Part shown: positions 8,640 to 15,666 of the stretch, in pieces
Layout: each line of letters opens with the position of its first letter
Position numbering within the stretch: the first letter of the stretch is position 1
DNA from: DTU089 sp964421815
Lineage (GTDB): Bacteria > Bacillota > Clostridia > Oscillospirales > Acutalibacteraceae
NCBI GenBank assembly: GCA_964421815.1
Contig: CAYQYT010000007.1
Span: forward strand, 1 to 64,000
Length of the DNA: 64,000 bases
Reading direction: 5' to 3'
Notes under the pieces: generated by a model
Database searches by the model: none
Seen by the model: only the letters and a program-made list of their open reading frames with translations
What the model was told of the DNA's origin: nothing
Translations under genes and position numbers: made by a program

Positions 8640-9572
8640 TTACATCTCCAAACCCTCTGTATCGTCATTACCGAGAACAATATTAAGACATTCAACCGCC
8701 GCACCGGAAGCGCCCTTACCCAAGTTGTCATATCTTGCGGTAAGAATAATTCTGTCCTCATTTCCGAAAACGGAAATCACCATACTGTCCTTTCCGGAAA
8801 GAAGCCCTGCGGAAATAAAGCCCTCCTCACTTAACCGGTCTTCAAATTTTACAAGGGGGCCGTTGTATTTTTTCTTATAGATTTCTTTGATTTTTTCAAT
8901 ATCAAAGCCCTTTTTCAAATCGCTTTTAAACAGAGGAACGGTTACTTCCATACCCGAATAAAAATTTGAAACTACGGGGCAGAATACGGGAGCGGTTTTT
9001 ATTCCCGAAATTTCAACCATTTCCTTTAAATGTTTGTGGTTTTGAGTTAGTCCGTACTGACGGGGCGCACCCAGGAGTTCGTCCGGCTCCTCCTCGTATT
9101 CCCCAATCATTTTCTTTCCGCCGCCGCTGTAACCCGTAAGCGAGAAACAGGAAAGATTCTCCGTACCATCCAGAGCACCCGCTTCCACAAGGGGATAAAC
9201 CAATGAAATAAATCCGCTTGCGTGACATCCGGGAACCGCAATTCTTTTGGAATTTTTAAGTTTTGCCCTGTGTGACGGGGAAAGTTCGGGGAATCCGTAT
9301 GCCCAGTCCTCAAGAGTTCTGTGGGCAGTTGAGGTATCAATAACCACAGTATTTTCATTCTCAATAAGGGAAACGGACTCTCTTGCCGCATCATCGGGAA
9401 GGCAAAGGAAAGCAATATCTGCGCTGTTAAGTGCTTCCTTTCTGCATTCCCTTTCCTTTCTTTTTTCATCGGAAAGGCTTATAAGTTCAATTCCCTGAAA
9501 TTTTTCAAGTCTTTCATAAATTCTCAAACCGGTTGTACCGGCTTTTCCGTCAATAAATACTTTTTTTGCCAT
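8640..9572 (-). CDS. argC: N-acetyl-gamma-glutamyl-phosphate reductase, short (type 2) form
   Basis: 310 residues, shorter than the roughly 345-residue common ArgC. It starts MAKKVFIDGKAGTTGL, the nucleotide-binding start of the type 2 AGPR family, and keeps the catalytic Cys116 in VPGCHASG. It reduces acetylglutamyl phosphate to the semialdehyde with NADPH. The ATG lies inside argH (23-bp overlap), with GGAG 7 nt upstream. The operon position makes the function secure. The type 2 form is more familiar from proteobacteria, so this is a notable variant. Confidence 0.93.
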   Translation of the reverse strand: MAKKVFIDGKAGTTGLRIYERLEKFQGIELISLSDEKRKERECRKEALNSADIAFLCLPDDAARESVSLIENENTVVIDTSTAHRTLEDWAYGFPELSPSHRAKLKNSKRIAVPGCHASGFISLVYPLVEAGALDGTENLSCFSLTGYSGGGKKMIGEYEEEPDELLGAPRQYGLTQNHKHLKEMVEISGIKTAPVFCPVVSNFYSGMEVTVPLFKSDLKKGFDIEKIKEIYKKKYNGPLVKFEDRLSEEGFISAGLLSGKDSMVISVFGNEDRIILTARYDNLGKGASGAAVECLNIVLGNDDTEGLEM

Positions 9573-10941
9573 TTATAAACTCCGTAACCTGTTCAATCTG
9601 TTTTTCTACTGATTTATAACCTGTTGAGCCCGCGGAAATTCTCTTTTTTATACAGGTTTCAAGGGATATTTCCGTAAACAAATCTTCTTCAAAAAGGTCA
9701 CTGTGAACTTTGTACTCGTCAAGAGTAAGGGTTTCAAGAACCTTATTTTTCTCAATACATTCAGCAACGGTCTGTCCCACAATTTTATATGCAGTTCTGA
9801 AAGGCATACCCTTTTTAACAAGGTAGTCCGCAAGGTCCGTGGCATTTATAAAGCCTTTCTGTGCCGCAGAATACATATTGTCTTTCAAAACAGTCATTGT
9901 TGCAATCATGGGTGCAAAAATACTCAGGCATTTTTCCACCGTTTCAATACTGTCGAAAATTGCCTCCTTGTCCTCCTGCATATCTTTATTGTAGGCAAGG
10001 GGCAAGCCTTTGAGGGAAGTCAGAAGTGAGAAAAGGTCCCCATATACTCTGCCGGTTTTACCTCTTACAAGTTCCGCCATATCGGGATTTTTCTTTTGGG
10101 GCATAATGCTTGAACCGGTTGTATATGCGTCATCAAGTTCAACAAATTTGAATTCCCAAGAGGACCAAAGAATTACTTCTTCGGAGAATCTTGAAAGGTG
10201 CATCATAATAACGGAAAATGCACTCATAAGTTCAACGCAGAAATCCCTGTCGGAAACGCCGTCAATACTGTTCTGCATTATTCCGTAAAAACCTAATTTT
10301 TCCGCCTCGTACTCCCTGTCCGTATTGTATGTTGTGCCGGAAAGGGCACAGGAGCCCAGGGGTGAATAGTTCATTCTCTTAACCGCATCCGTCAGTCTGC
10401 CGCAGTCACGCATAAACATCTGTGCGTAGGCAAGTAAATGGTGAGCAAATGTTATGGGCTGGGCTCTTTGAAGATGGGTGTAACCGGGAAGAATGGCATC
10501 CTGATTTTCCGCCGCCTTATCACGAATAACCTCAATGAGACTGTAAAGCAAATCGTTAACTTTTTCCGCTTCGTCACGAAGATAAAGCCTTATATCAACG
10601 GCAACCTGGTCATTACGGCTTCGTGCAGTGTGCAAACGCTTTCCCACATCGCCCTTTCTCTGAGTGAGTTCGCTTTCAATAAACATATGTATATCTTCCG
10701 CATCGCTGTCAAAGGTGAGTTTTCCGCTTTCAATATCTTCAAGAATACCCGAAAGTCCGTCCATGATTTCCTCACAGTCATTTTCGGTTATAATTCCCTG
10801 TTTTGCAAGCATTTGCGCGTGTGCTATTGAGCCGCCTATGTCCTGACGGAACATTTTGCAGTCAAAGTGGAGGGATGAGTTAAAATCATCCGCTTCCTTA
10901 TCGAGAGCCTTTGAGAATCTGCCTGCCCACATTTTATCCAT
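9550..10941 (-). CDS. argH: Argininosuccinate lyase
   Basis: 463 residues, full length. It splits argininosuccinate into arginine and fumarate. It belongs to the fumarase/aspartase superfamily. The signature GSSIMPQKKNPD and the family HTARSRND motif are present, so the active-site regions are intact. The start ATG follows AAAGGG. It is the first gene of the argHCJBDF run and lies 74 bp after argG, with a hairpin in the gap (10971-10997). Confidence 0.95.
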   Translation of the reverse strand: MDKMWAGRFSKALDKEADDFNSSLHFDCKMFRQDIGGSIAHAQMLAKQGIITENDCEEIMDGLSGILEDIESGKLTFDSDAEDIHMFIESELTQRKGDVGKRLHTARSRNDQVAVDIRLYLRDEAEKVNDLLYSLIEVIRDKAAENQDAILPGYTHLQRAQPITFAHHLLAYAQMFMRDCGRLTDAVKRMNYSPLGSCALSGTTYNTDREYEAEKLGFYGIMQNSIDGVSDRDFCVELMSAFSVIMMHLSRFSEEVILWSSWEFKFVELDDAYTTGSSIMPQKKNPDMAELVRGKTGRVYGDLFSLLTSLKGLPLAYNKDMQEDKEAIFDSIETVEKCLSIFAPMIATMTVLKDNMYSAAQKGFINATDLADYLVKKGMPFRTAYKIVGQTVAECIEKNKVLETLTLDEYKVHSDLFEEDLFTEISLETCIKKRISAGSTGYKSVEKQIEQVTEFINGKKSIY

Positions 10942-10970
10942 AGTAATTTATACCCTTTCAAAATCATTTT

Positions 10971-10997
10971 GCACATTCGGCAAAATACCGAATGTGC
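10971..10997 (-). terminator. Intergenic hairpin between argG and argH
   Basis: A perfect 10-bp stem (GCACATTCGG/CCGAATGTGC) has a 7-nt loop. On the minus strand no T run follows, so it is better read as a weak terminator or an RNA processing or stability element that sets the argG to argHCJBDF ratio than as a full stop. Confidence 0.45.
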
Positions 10998-11015
10998 AGA
11001 AAGTCATATCAGTAA

Positions 11016-12248
11016 TTATTTATCAAGGCCGTTTTTCTCTTTCATTTTTGCCATAACCTTGATGGGAAGACCGTAGAGATTGATAAAGCCTGCACTGTCT
11101 TTCTGGTCATAAACCTCGTCTTCGTCAAATGTAGCAATTTCGGGGTCATAGAGTGAGTAGGGTGAGCATACACCTGCGTTAATCATATTACCTTTGTAAA
11201 GTTTGAGTTTAACGTCACCCGTAACTGTTTCCTGAGTTGAATCAACGAAAGCAAGGATTGCTTTAACAAGGGGTGTGTACCACTGTGCGTTATATACAAG
11301 TTCCGCAAGTTTCTGTGCAACAAGTGCTTTGTAATGAGCGGTTTCTTTATCAAGACAAATTGTTTCAAGAACATTGTGTGCTTTGTAAAGGATTGCTCCG
11401 CCGGGAGTTTCATATACGCCACGGCATTTCATACCAACGAGTCTGTTCTCAACAATATCAAGAAGTCCGATACCGTTTGCACCGCCGAGTTCGTTAAGTT
11501 TTGTAACGAGTTCTACCGCGCCCATTTCAACACCGTCAATTGCTGTGGGAACACCTTTTTCAAAGTGGATTGTAACATAGGTGGGTTTGTCGGGAGCCAT
11601 TTCGGGAGAAACACCCATTTCAAGGAAACCTTCCTTGTTGTAAAGGGGCTCGTTCATGGGATCCTCAAGGTCAAGGCCCTCATGGGAAAGGTGCCAGATG
11701 TTTTTATCTTTGGAATAGTTGGTTTCTCTGTTGATTTTAAGGGGAACATTGTGTGCTTCCGCGTAGTCGATTTCTTCCTCACGGGATTTGATGCTCCATT
11801 CTCTCCAAGGCGCTATAATGGGCATATCGGGAGCAAAAGCCTTAATGGCAAGTTCAAATCTTACCTGGTCATTACCTTTACCGGTACAACCGTGGCAGAT
11901 AGCGTCCGCACCCTCTGCAATAGCAATTTCAGCAATTCTTTTTGCAATGGGAGGACGGGCAAAAGCAGTACCGAGAAGATATTCTTCATAAATTGCGCCC
12001 GCTTTAACACAGGGGAAAACATAATCCTCAAGGAATTCTTTTGTGAGATCTTCGATGTAGATTTTGGAAGCGCCTGTTTTAATAGCCTTTTCTTCAAGAC
12101 CCTCAAGTTCGCTTGCCTGACCTACGTTACCGGAAACGGCAATAACCTCACAGTTGTTATAGTTTTCTTTAAGCCAGGGGATGATGATGGAAGTATCAAG
12201 ACCGCCCGAGTAAGCAAGAACTACTTTTTTGATATTTTTCTTATCCAT
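11016..12248 (-). CDS. argG: Argininosuccinate synthase
   Basis: About 410 residues. It condenses citrulline and aspartate with ATP. The N-type ATP pyrophosphatase motif AYSGGLDTS is at the N-terminus, and the HGCTGKGNDQVRFE citrulline/ATP region is present. I place the start at ATG 12248. The in-frame TTG five codons earlier (12263) is part of the Shine-Dalgarno TTGGAGG itself. Its own consensus promoter and an ARG-box-like palindrome lie upstream, and the rest of the pathway follows on the same strand. Confidence 0.96.
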   Translation of the reverse strand: MDKKNIKKVVLAYSGGLDTSIIIPWLKENYNNCEVIAVSGNVGQASELEGLEEKAIKTGASKIYIEDLTKEFLEDYVFPCVKAGAIYEEYLLGTAFARPPIAKRIAEIAIAEGADAICHGCTGKGNDQVRFELAIKAFAPDMPIIAPWREWSIKSREEEIDYAEAHNVPLKINRETNYSKDKNIWHLSHEGLDLEDPMNEPLYNKEGFLEMGVSPEMAPDKPTYVTIHFEKGVPTAIDGVEMGAVELVTKLNELGGANGIGLLDIVENRLVGMKCRGVYETPGGAILYKAHNVLETICLDKETAHYKALVAQKLAELVYNAQWYTPLVKAILAFVDSTQETVTGDVKLKLYKGNMINAGVCSPYSLYDPEIATFDEDEVYDQKDSAGFINLYGLPIKVMAKMKEKNGLDK

Positions 12249-12301
12249 TTTTATTTCCTCCAAATTGCAAGTTTTGCAAAAATATTCATTCGATATGCAT
12301 A

Positions 12302-12330
12302 GTTATACACCTTTATTCAAAAAAAGTCAA
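12302..12330 (-). promoter_or_regulatory. argG promoter
   Basis: On the minus strand, TTGACT (12325-12330), a 17-bp spacer and TATAAC (12302-12307). It is about 55 bp upstream of the argG ATG and is overlapped by TGAATA half-sites. Confidence 0.75.
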
Positions 12331-12336
12331 CTGTTT

Positions 12337-12351
12337 TGAATAAATAATTCA
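12337..12351 (-). promoter_or_regulatory. Putative ARG box (ArgR operator)
   Basis: The palindrome TGAATAAATAATTCA has TGAAT/ATTCA arms with a 5-bp centre. It lies 6 bp upstream of the argG -35 hexamer. The arms match the ArgR/AhrC box consensus; the centre is one base longer than the classic 4. A second TGAAT half-site lies inside the promoter spacer. Arginine-dependent repression is therefore inferred. Confidence 0.5.
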
Positions 12352-12544
12352 TTTTCCCGAAAAATTTGTCCTTTTGCAGTAAAACCTCTTTGTTTACATG
12401 TATTTTTTGTCTATTTTTAAGCATTTAAAACAAATTGAAATTTCAACGATAATTATTATTGTCCGTAAATTTATTCAAATTTATGTATAATATTCATTTT
12501 TTCTGTATATTTTACTTATACACACAAATAATAACAAATTCAAA

Positions 12545-12573
12545 AAGGTCCTTCGCTCAAGACGAAAGACCTT
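12545..12573 (-). terminator. Terminator of the G5/3D gene
   Basis: The stem AAGGTCTTTCG/CGAAGGACCTT (one G-U pair) has a 7-nt loop and is followed on the minus strand by a T run. It separates the 3D-domain gene from argG. The remaining bases from 12352 to 12544 are AT-rich and hold nothing else I can identify. Confidence 0.7.
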
Positions 12574-12580
12574 GGAATCA

Positions 12581-13834
12581 TTATAATACATAAATAATTA
12601 TATCGCGTCTGCCCCAATTTTTGCACTGTGCCTCGGAATTCATAAATAAGTCAACTGTCCAGTCAACATCATAGATGTAACTGCCCGTATCGGCGGCGAT
12701 ACAGTAGCCGTAAACATACTGTCCGTCTGCGGAAACAATATACATCTCCGTGCCATAGGGGATTTCCTTGGGGTCAACTGCAATGTAACCTGTCTGTGCT
12801 TTCTTACCCGTTGAGGTAATTCCGCCGGGAATACAGTATGCAGTAGCCTTTGCGTTAATAACCGATTTGAAATTTGTGGGCACACCGTCCTCACCGATTT
12901 TAAGGTATGAGGGTTCCGCCATTTCGCTTATGGGTGTTCCCACGGGGAGACCGGTTGTAACAACATTCACCTTTGTACCAACCTGCACAAGTTCCCTTTC
13001 AGGCTCTTTGAGAACCTTTTCGGATTTAACCGTACTTTTTTGAAGCTTTCCGTTTACGTAACGTTCCTCGTAAACAACGGCTTTAGTTCCCTCTTTACCG
13101 CTTTCAAGGGTTTTTGTGCGGTTTTTGTAAAGGGAGTCGGAATAGGTATATTCCGTTTCATAGGGAATGGACTCTTTTTTTGTGCTCTCTTTAACTTCCA
13201 CTCTGTAAACGGAAATTTTCATTCCGTCTCGGAGTTCTTCATCGAGAGCGGGTTTTGTGTAATCCTCGCCCTCCAACTTAACACCGAGAATGTTTAAGGC
13301 ATCCTCAACTGTTTTGCCGGAAACGGTTTTCGTCATTTTCTTTCCGTCAACCGTAAGAGTGATTTCATACACATCGTATATTTCGATTGTCATACCCTCT
13401 TCCAAAAGTGTGTCGGCGGAATAGTTGAGAGCCGCACCCTTGGGAATGGTAATCTCCGCTTTTTCAATGGCATCATTTACTGTGCCCAAAGCATATACGA
13501 TACTTGAAGTTCCGTCAAAGTTTTTGATAGTAACCTTAACGCCCCTTCTTATGATAATGGTACTGCCGTCCAAACCGTCGAAATTCGCAAGGCTGACTTC
13601 ATCGCCCTGTTCTTTGTTGATTTCAATTCCGTTATCTTCAAGAATTTCATCAGCATCGGTTTTTGCTGTGGAAACGACAACTACCGAGCTACCGTCATAA
13701 ATTGTAACACTGTACATTATGGGCGGTACGGCGAACGCTGTGCCCGAAACGAAGAAAACAACCGCTAAAATTAAAAGAGCAACTCTTTTAAGCGGCGAAT
13801 GCACGGACGTTTCGCCTATTTTTCTGACTGTCAT
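12581..13834 (-). CDS. Secreted G5 and 3D domain cell-wall protein
   Basis: 417 residues. A signal/anchor helix at about 18-36 (VALLILAVVFFVSGTAFA) is followed by two ubiquitin-like DUF348 repeats (about 40-110 and 120-195), a G5 domain (about 205-285) and a C-terminal 3D domain (about 325-417). The 3D domain carries the three conserved Asp residues, including AADTG and the late VDLF. The order matches Bacillus YabE/Rpf-like proteins thought to be lytic transglycosylases acting on peptidoglycan. It lacks LysM. A strong AAGGAGATATTTATACCATG start, a 165-nt leader and its own promoter are present. Role in peptidoglycan remodelling or resuscitation is family inference. Confidence 0.88.
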   Translation of the reverse strand: MTVRKIGETSVHSPLKRVALLILAVVFFVSGTAFAVPPIMYSVTIYDGSSVVVVSTAKTDADEILEDNGIEINKEQGDEVSLANFDGLDGSTIIIRRGVKVTIKNFDGTSSIVYALGTVNDAIEKAEITIPKGAALNYSADTLLEEGMTIEIYDVYEITLTVDGKKMTKTVSGKTVEDALNILGVKLEGEDYTKPALDEELRDGMKISVYRVEVKESTKKESIPYETEYTYSDSLYKNRTKTLESGKEGTKAVVYEERYVNGKLQKSTVKSEKVLKEPERELVQVGTKVNVVTTGLPVGTPISEMAEPSYLKIGEDGVPTNFKSVINAKATAYCIPGGITSTGKKAQTGYIAVDPKEIPYGTEMYIVSADGQYVYGYCIAADTGSYIYDVDWTVDLFMNSEAQCKNWGRRDIIIYVL

Positions 13835-13999
13835 GGTATAAATATCTCCTTAGACAAGCAATTTTTCAATTTTTAAAATTGTGACATAAATTGTCGTGAA
13901 AAATTGCCGTTGTAGGCATTTTTATCAGCAATAAAGAATTGAACTTGCCAATTTTCAACTCAATATTACGGGTAAAAAGGCCGTAGTTATCCGATGGCA
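13835..13999 (-). promoter_or_regulatory. Structured 5' leader of the G5/3D gene
   Basis: The predicted transcript start near 13999 gives a leader of about 165 nt. It contains TACGG/CCGTA near its 5' end. Close to the ribosome binding site it holds a long stem at 13858-13907 with 11-bp arms (GCAATTTTTCA and TGAAAAATTGC) and a further AT-rich inner stem. It does not match the c-di-AMP ydaO motif by eye. The structures are seen; regulation is inferred. Confidence 0.4.
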
Positions 14000-14005
14000 T
14001 TTGGT

Positions 14006-14033
14006 ATTATACCCAACTTTTCGCAAAAGTCAA
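14006..14033 (-). promoter_or_regulatory. Promoter of the G5/3D gene
   Basis: On the minus strand, TTGACT (14028-14033), a 16-bp spacer and a perfect TATAAT (14006-14011). Confidence 0.7.
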
Positions 14034-14228
14034 ATAATTTAGAATGTTCATTTTGTTGAATTTTCACAAAGATTTTGAACACTTAAAGGGTATCGACCCC
14101 ATATTTTGTGGCGAATTTTGAACAATCCACAATTTTTTTGCGGGTTATTTTGTCAAAAGTACAAAAATTACAAACTGTAACTTTTAGAGCCATTTTTTCC
14201 CATTATTTTGTCAAATTGTAATTATTTG
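14034..14228. other. AT-rich divergent intergenic region with a direct repeat
   Basis: This stretch lies between two divergent promoters. It holds a 13-bp direct repeat, TTATTTTGTCAAA, at 14145-14157 and 14203-14215, and two copies of ATTTTGAAC near 14082 and 14113. These could be regulator half-sites. No gene is seen. Confidence 0.35.
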
Positions 14229-14257
14229 TTGACAGAATTTCCATTTTCGCCCATAAT
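14229..14257 (+). promoter_or_regulatory. cca promoter
   Basis: TTGACA (14229-14234), 17 bp, CATAAT (14252-14257). It lies inside the longest possible reading frame of cca and therefore rules out the far upstream TTG start. Confidence 0.7.
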
Positions 14258-14303
14258 ATATATGCTGCATTTAATATGTGTAAATATGAAAGAGGACCCC
14301 TCT

Positions 14304-15620
14304 ATGACAATATCTATTCCTGAGAACGTAAAAATAATACTAAACAGATTAAAAAATGCCGGATTTGAAGCATTTTGTGTGGGCGGAGCCGTCCGTGACA
14401 CTATTATGGGTTTGACTCCCGGGGATTGGGATGTTACAACCTCCGCCTTGCCCGAAGAAATTGAAAGGGTGTTTTCGGATTTTAAAACCGTTGACACGGG
14501 ACTCAAGCACGGAACTCTTACGATTATAATTGATAAAACCCCCTACGAGGTTACAACATTCAGAATTGACGGAGAATATGCCGACAACCGCCATCCCGAA
14601 AACGTTACCTTTACAAGAAAACTCTCCGACGACCTTTCCCGCAGGGATTTTACCGTAAATGCTCTTGCCTATAACGAGGAGACAGGGCTTGTGGATTTAT
14701 ACGGCGGTCAGGATGATATATATAATAGTATAATAAAAACCGTGGGCGATGCGGACAGTCGTTTTTGCGAGGACGGTCTGCGTATTATGAGGGCTTTACG
14801 TTTTTCCTCCGTATTGGGCTTTGAAATTGAAGATAGCACCAAAAAAGCAATACACAAAAACAAAGAACTTCTCAAAAATATATCAGCAGAAAGACTGAAT
14901 GTTGAATTGACGAAACTTCTTCAAGGGAAAAATGTTTTTAATGTTCTGACGGAATATCCGGATGTTTTGTCCGTTTTCATTCCCGAAATTGCCCCCGCGG
15001 TTAATTTCAAACAATACGGTAAAAAACACGCATACGATGTTTGGGAGCATATTTGCCACACCGTTGACACAATTCCCAATGACAGAATTCTACGCCTTAC
15101 AATGTTTTTGCATGATTTGGGAAAAGTGCCCACCCACAAACTGAATGAAAATGGTGACAGTACCTTTAAAAACCACGCGTGCGTGGGGGGAGAAATGGCA
15201 AGGGAAATTCTTACCCGACTGAAGTTCGACAAAAAAACAATCAATCGTGTCTCTTTCCTTGTGGCATACCATGACTTTGAACCCCCGGAAACGAAAATCC
15301 TTTTAAAAAAACACTTGAAAACGAAAACACCCGAGGACATACGCACCCTTTTAGTTATAAAGAAAAGTGACAGAGGGGCTTTAAGTGAAGAATACCGAGA
15401 TATATCCGAGGGTACCGCTAAAACACTTCAATGGCTTAAAGAAATTGAAGAAAACAACGAATGTTGCACAATTTCCCAACTTGCCGTAAACGGCAGGGAT
15501 TTGGAAAAGCGGGGTCTTAAAGGGGAGGAAATAGGTACTGCCCTGAACACCCTTTTAGACGCAGTTATTGAAAACAGGGTAAAAAACACTAAAACCGATT
15601 TATTGACATACCTATTATAA
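14304..15620 (+). CDS. cca: CCA tRNA nucleotidyltransferase (class II poly A polymerase family)
   Basis: About 438 residues from the ATG at 14304, which follows GAGG by 8 nt. The open frame extends to a TTG at 14208, but the promoter lies within it. The nucleotidyltransferase head has GGAVRD, the two-Asp metal motif GDWDVTT and RRDFTVNA. An HD domain follows (HDLGKVPTHK and later HACVGG), as in HD-type CCA-adding enzymes. It adds or repairs the 3' CCA of tRNAs. CCA-adding versus partial (A- or CC-adding) activity cannot be told apart by eye. It ends at the promoter of the next gene. Confidence 0.9.
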   Translation: MTISIPENVKIILNRLKNAGFEAFCVGGAVRDTIMGLTPGDWDVTTSALPEEIERVFSDFKTVDTGLKHGTLTIIIDKTPYEVTTFRIDGEYADNRHPENVTFTRKLSDDLSRRDFTVNALAYNEETGLVDLYGGQDDIYNSIIKTVGDADSRFCEDGLRIMRALRFSSVLGFEIEDSTKKAIHKNKELLKNISAERLNVELTKLLQGKNVFNVLTEYPDVLSVFIPEIAPAVNFKQYGKKHAYDVWEHICHTVDTIPNDRILRLTMFLHDLGKVPTHKLNENGDSTFKNHACVGGEMAREILTRLKFDKKTINRVSFLVAYHDFEPPETKILLKKHLKTKTPEDIRTLLVIKKSDRGALSEEYRDISEGTAKTLQWLKEIEENNECCTISQLAVNGRDLEKRGLKGEEIGTALNTLLDAVIENRVKNTKTDLLTYLL

Positions 15621-15631
15621 TAGTATAGAAT
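15603..15631 (+). promoter_or_regulatory. Promoter of the second GH2 gene
   Basis: TTGACA (15603-15608), 17 bp, TAGAAT (15626-15631). It overlaps the last codons of cca. Confidence 0.6.
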
Positions 15632-15666
15632 AGATATAGTTATTTTCATTGTGAAAGGATGATTAT

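Noticed and set aside
11334..12302. 322-codon plus-strand open frame opposite argG
   Set aside because: It lies wholly antisense to a clear argG, has no ribosome binding site and is rich in Phe, Asn and Cys as expected for a mirror frame.
13835..14000. ydaO/yuaA c-di-AMP riboswitch
   Set aside because: The gene type fits, but the conserved core of that riboswitch is not seen; kept as an unknown leader.
14208..14303. 32-codon N-terminal extension of cca
   Set aside because: It begins at TTG, contains a consensus promoter and has no ribosome binding site.
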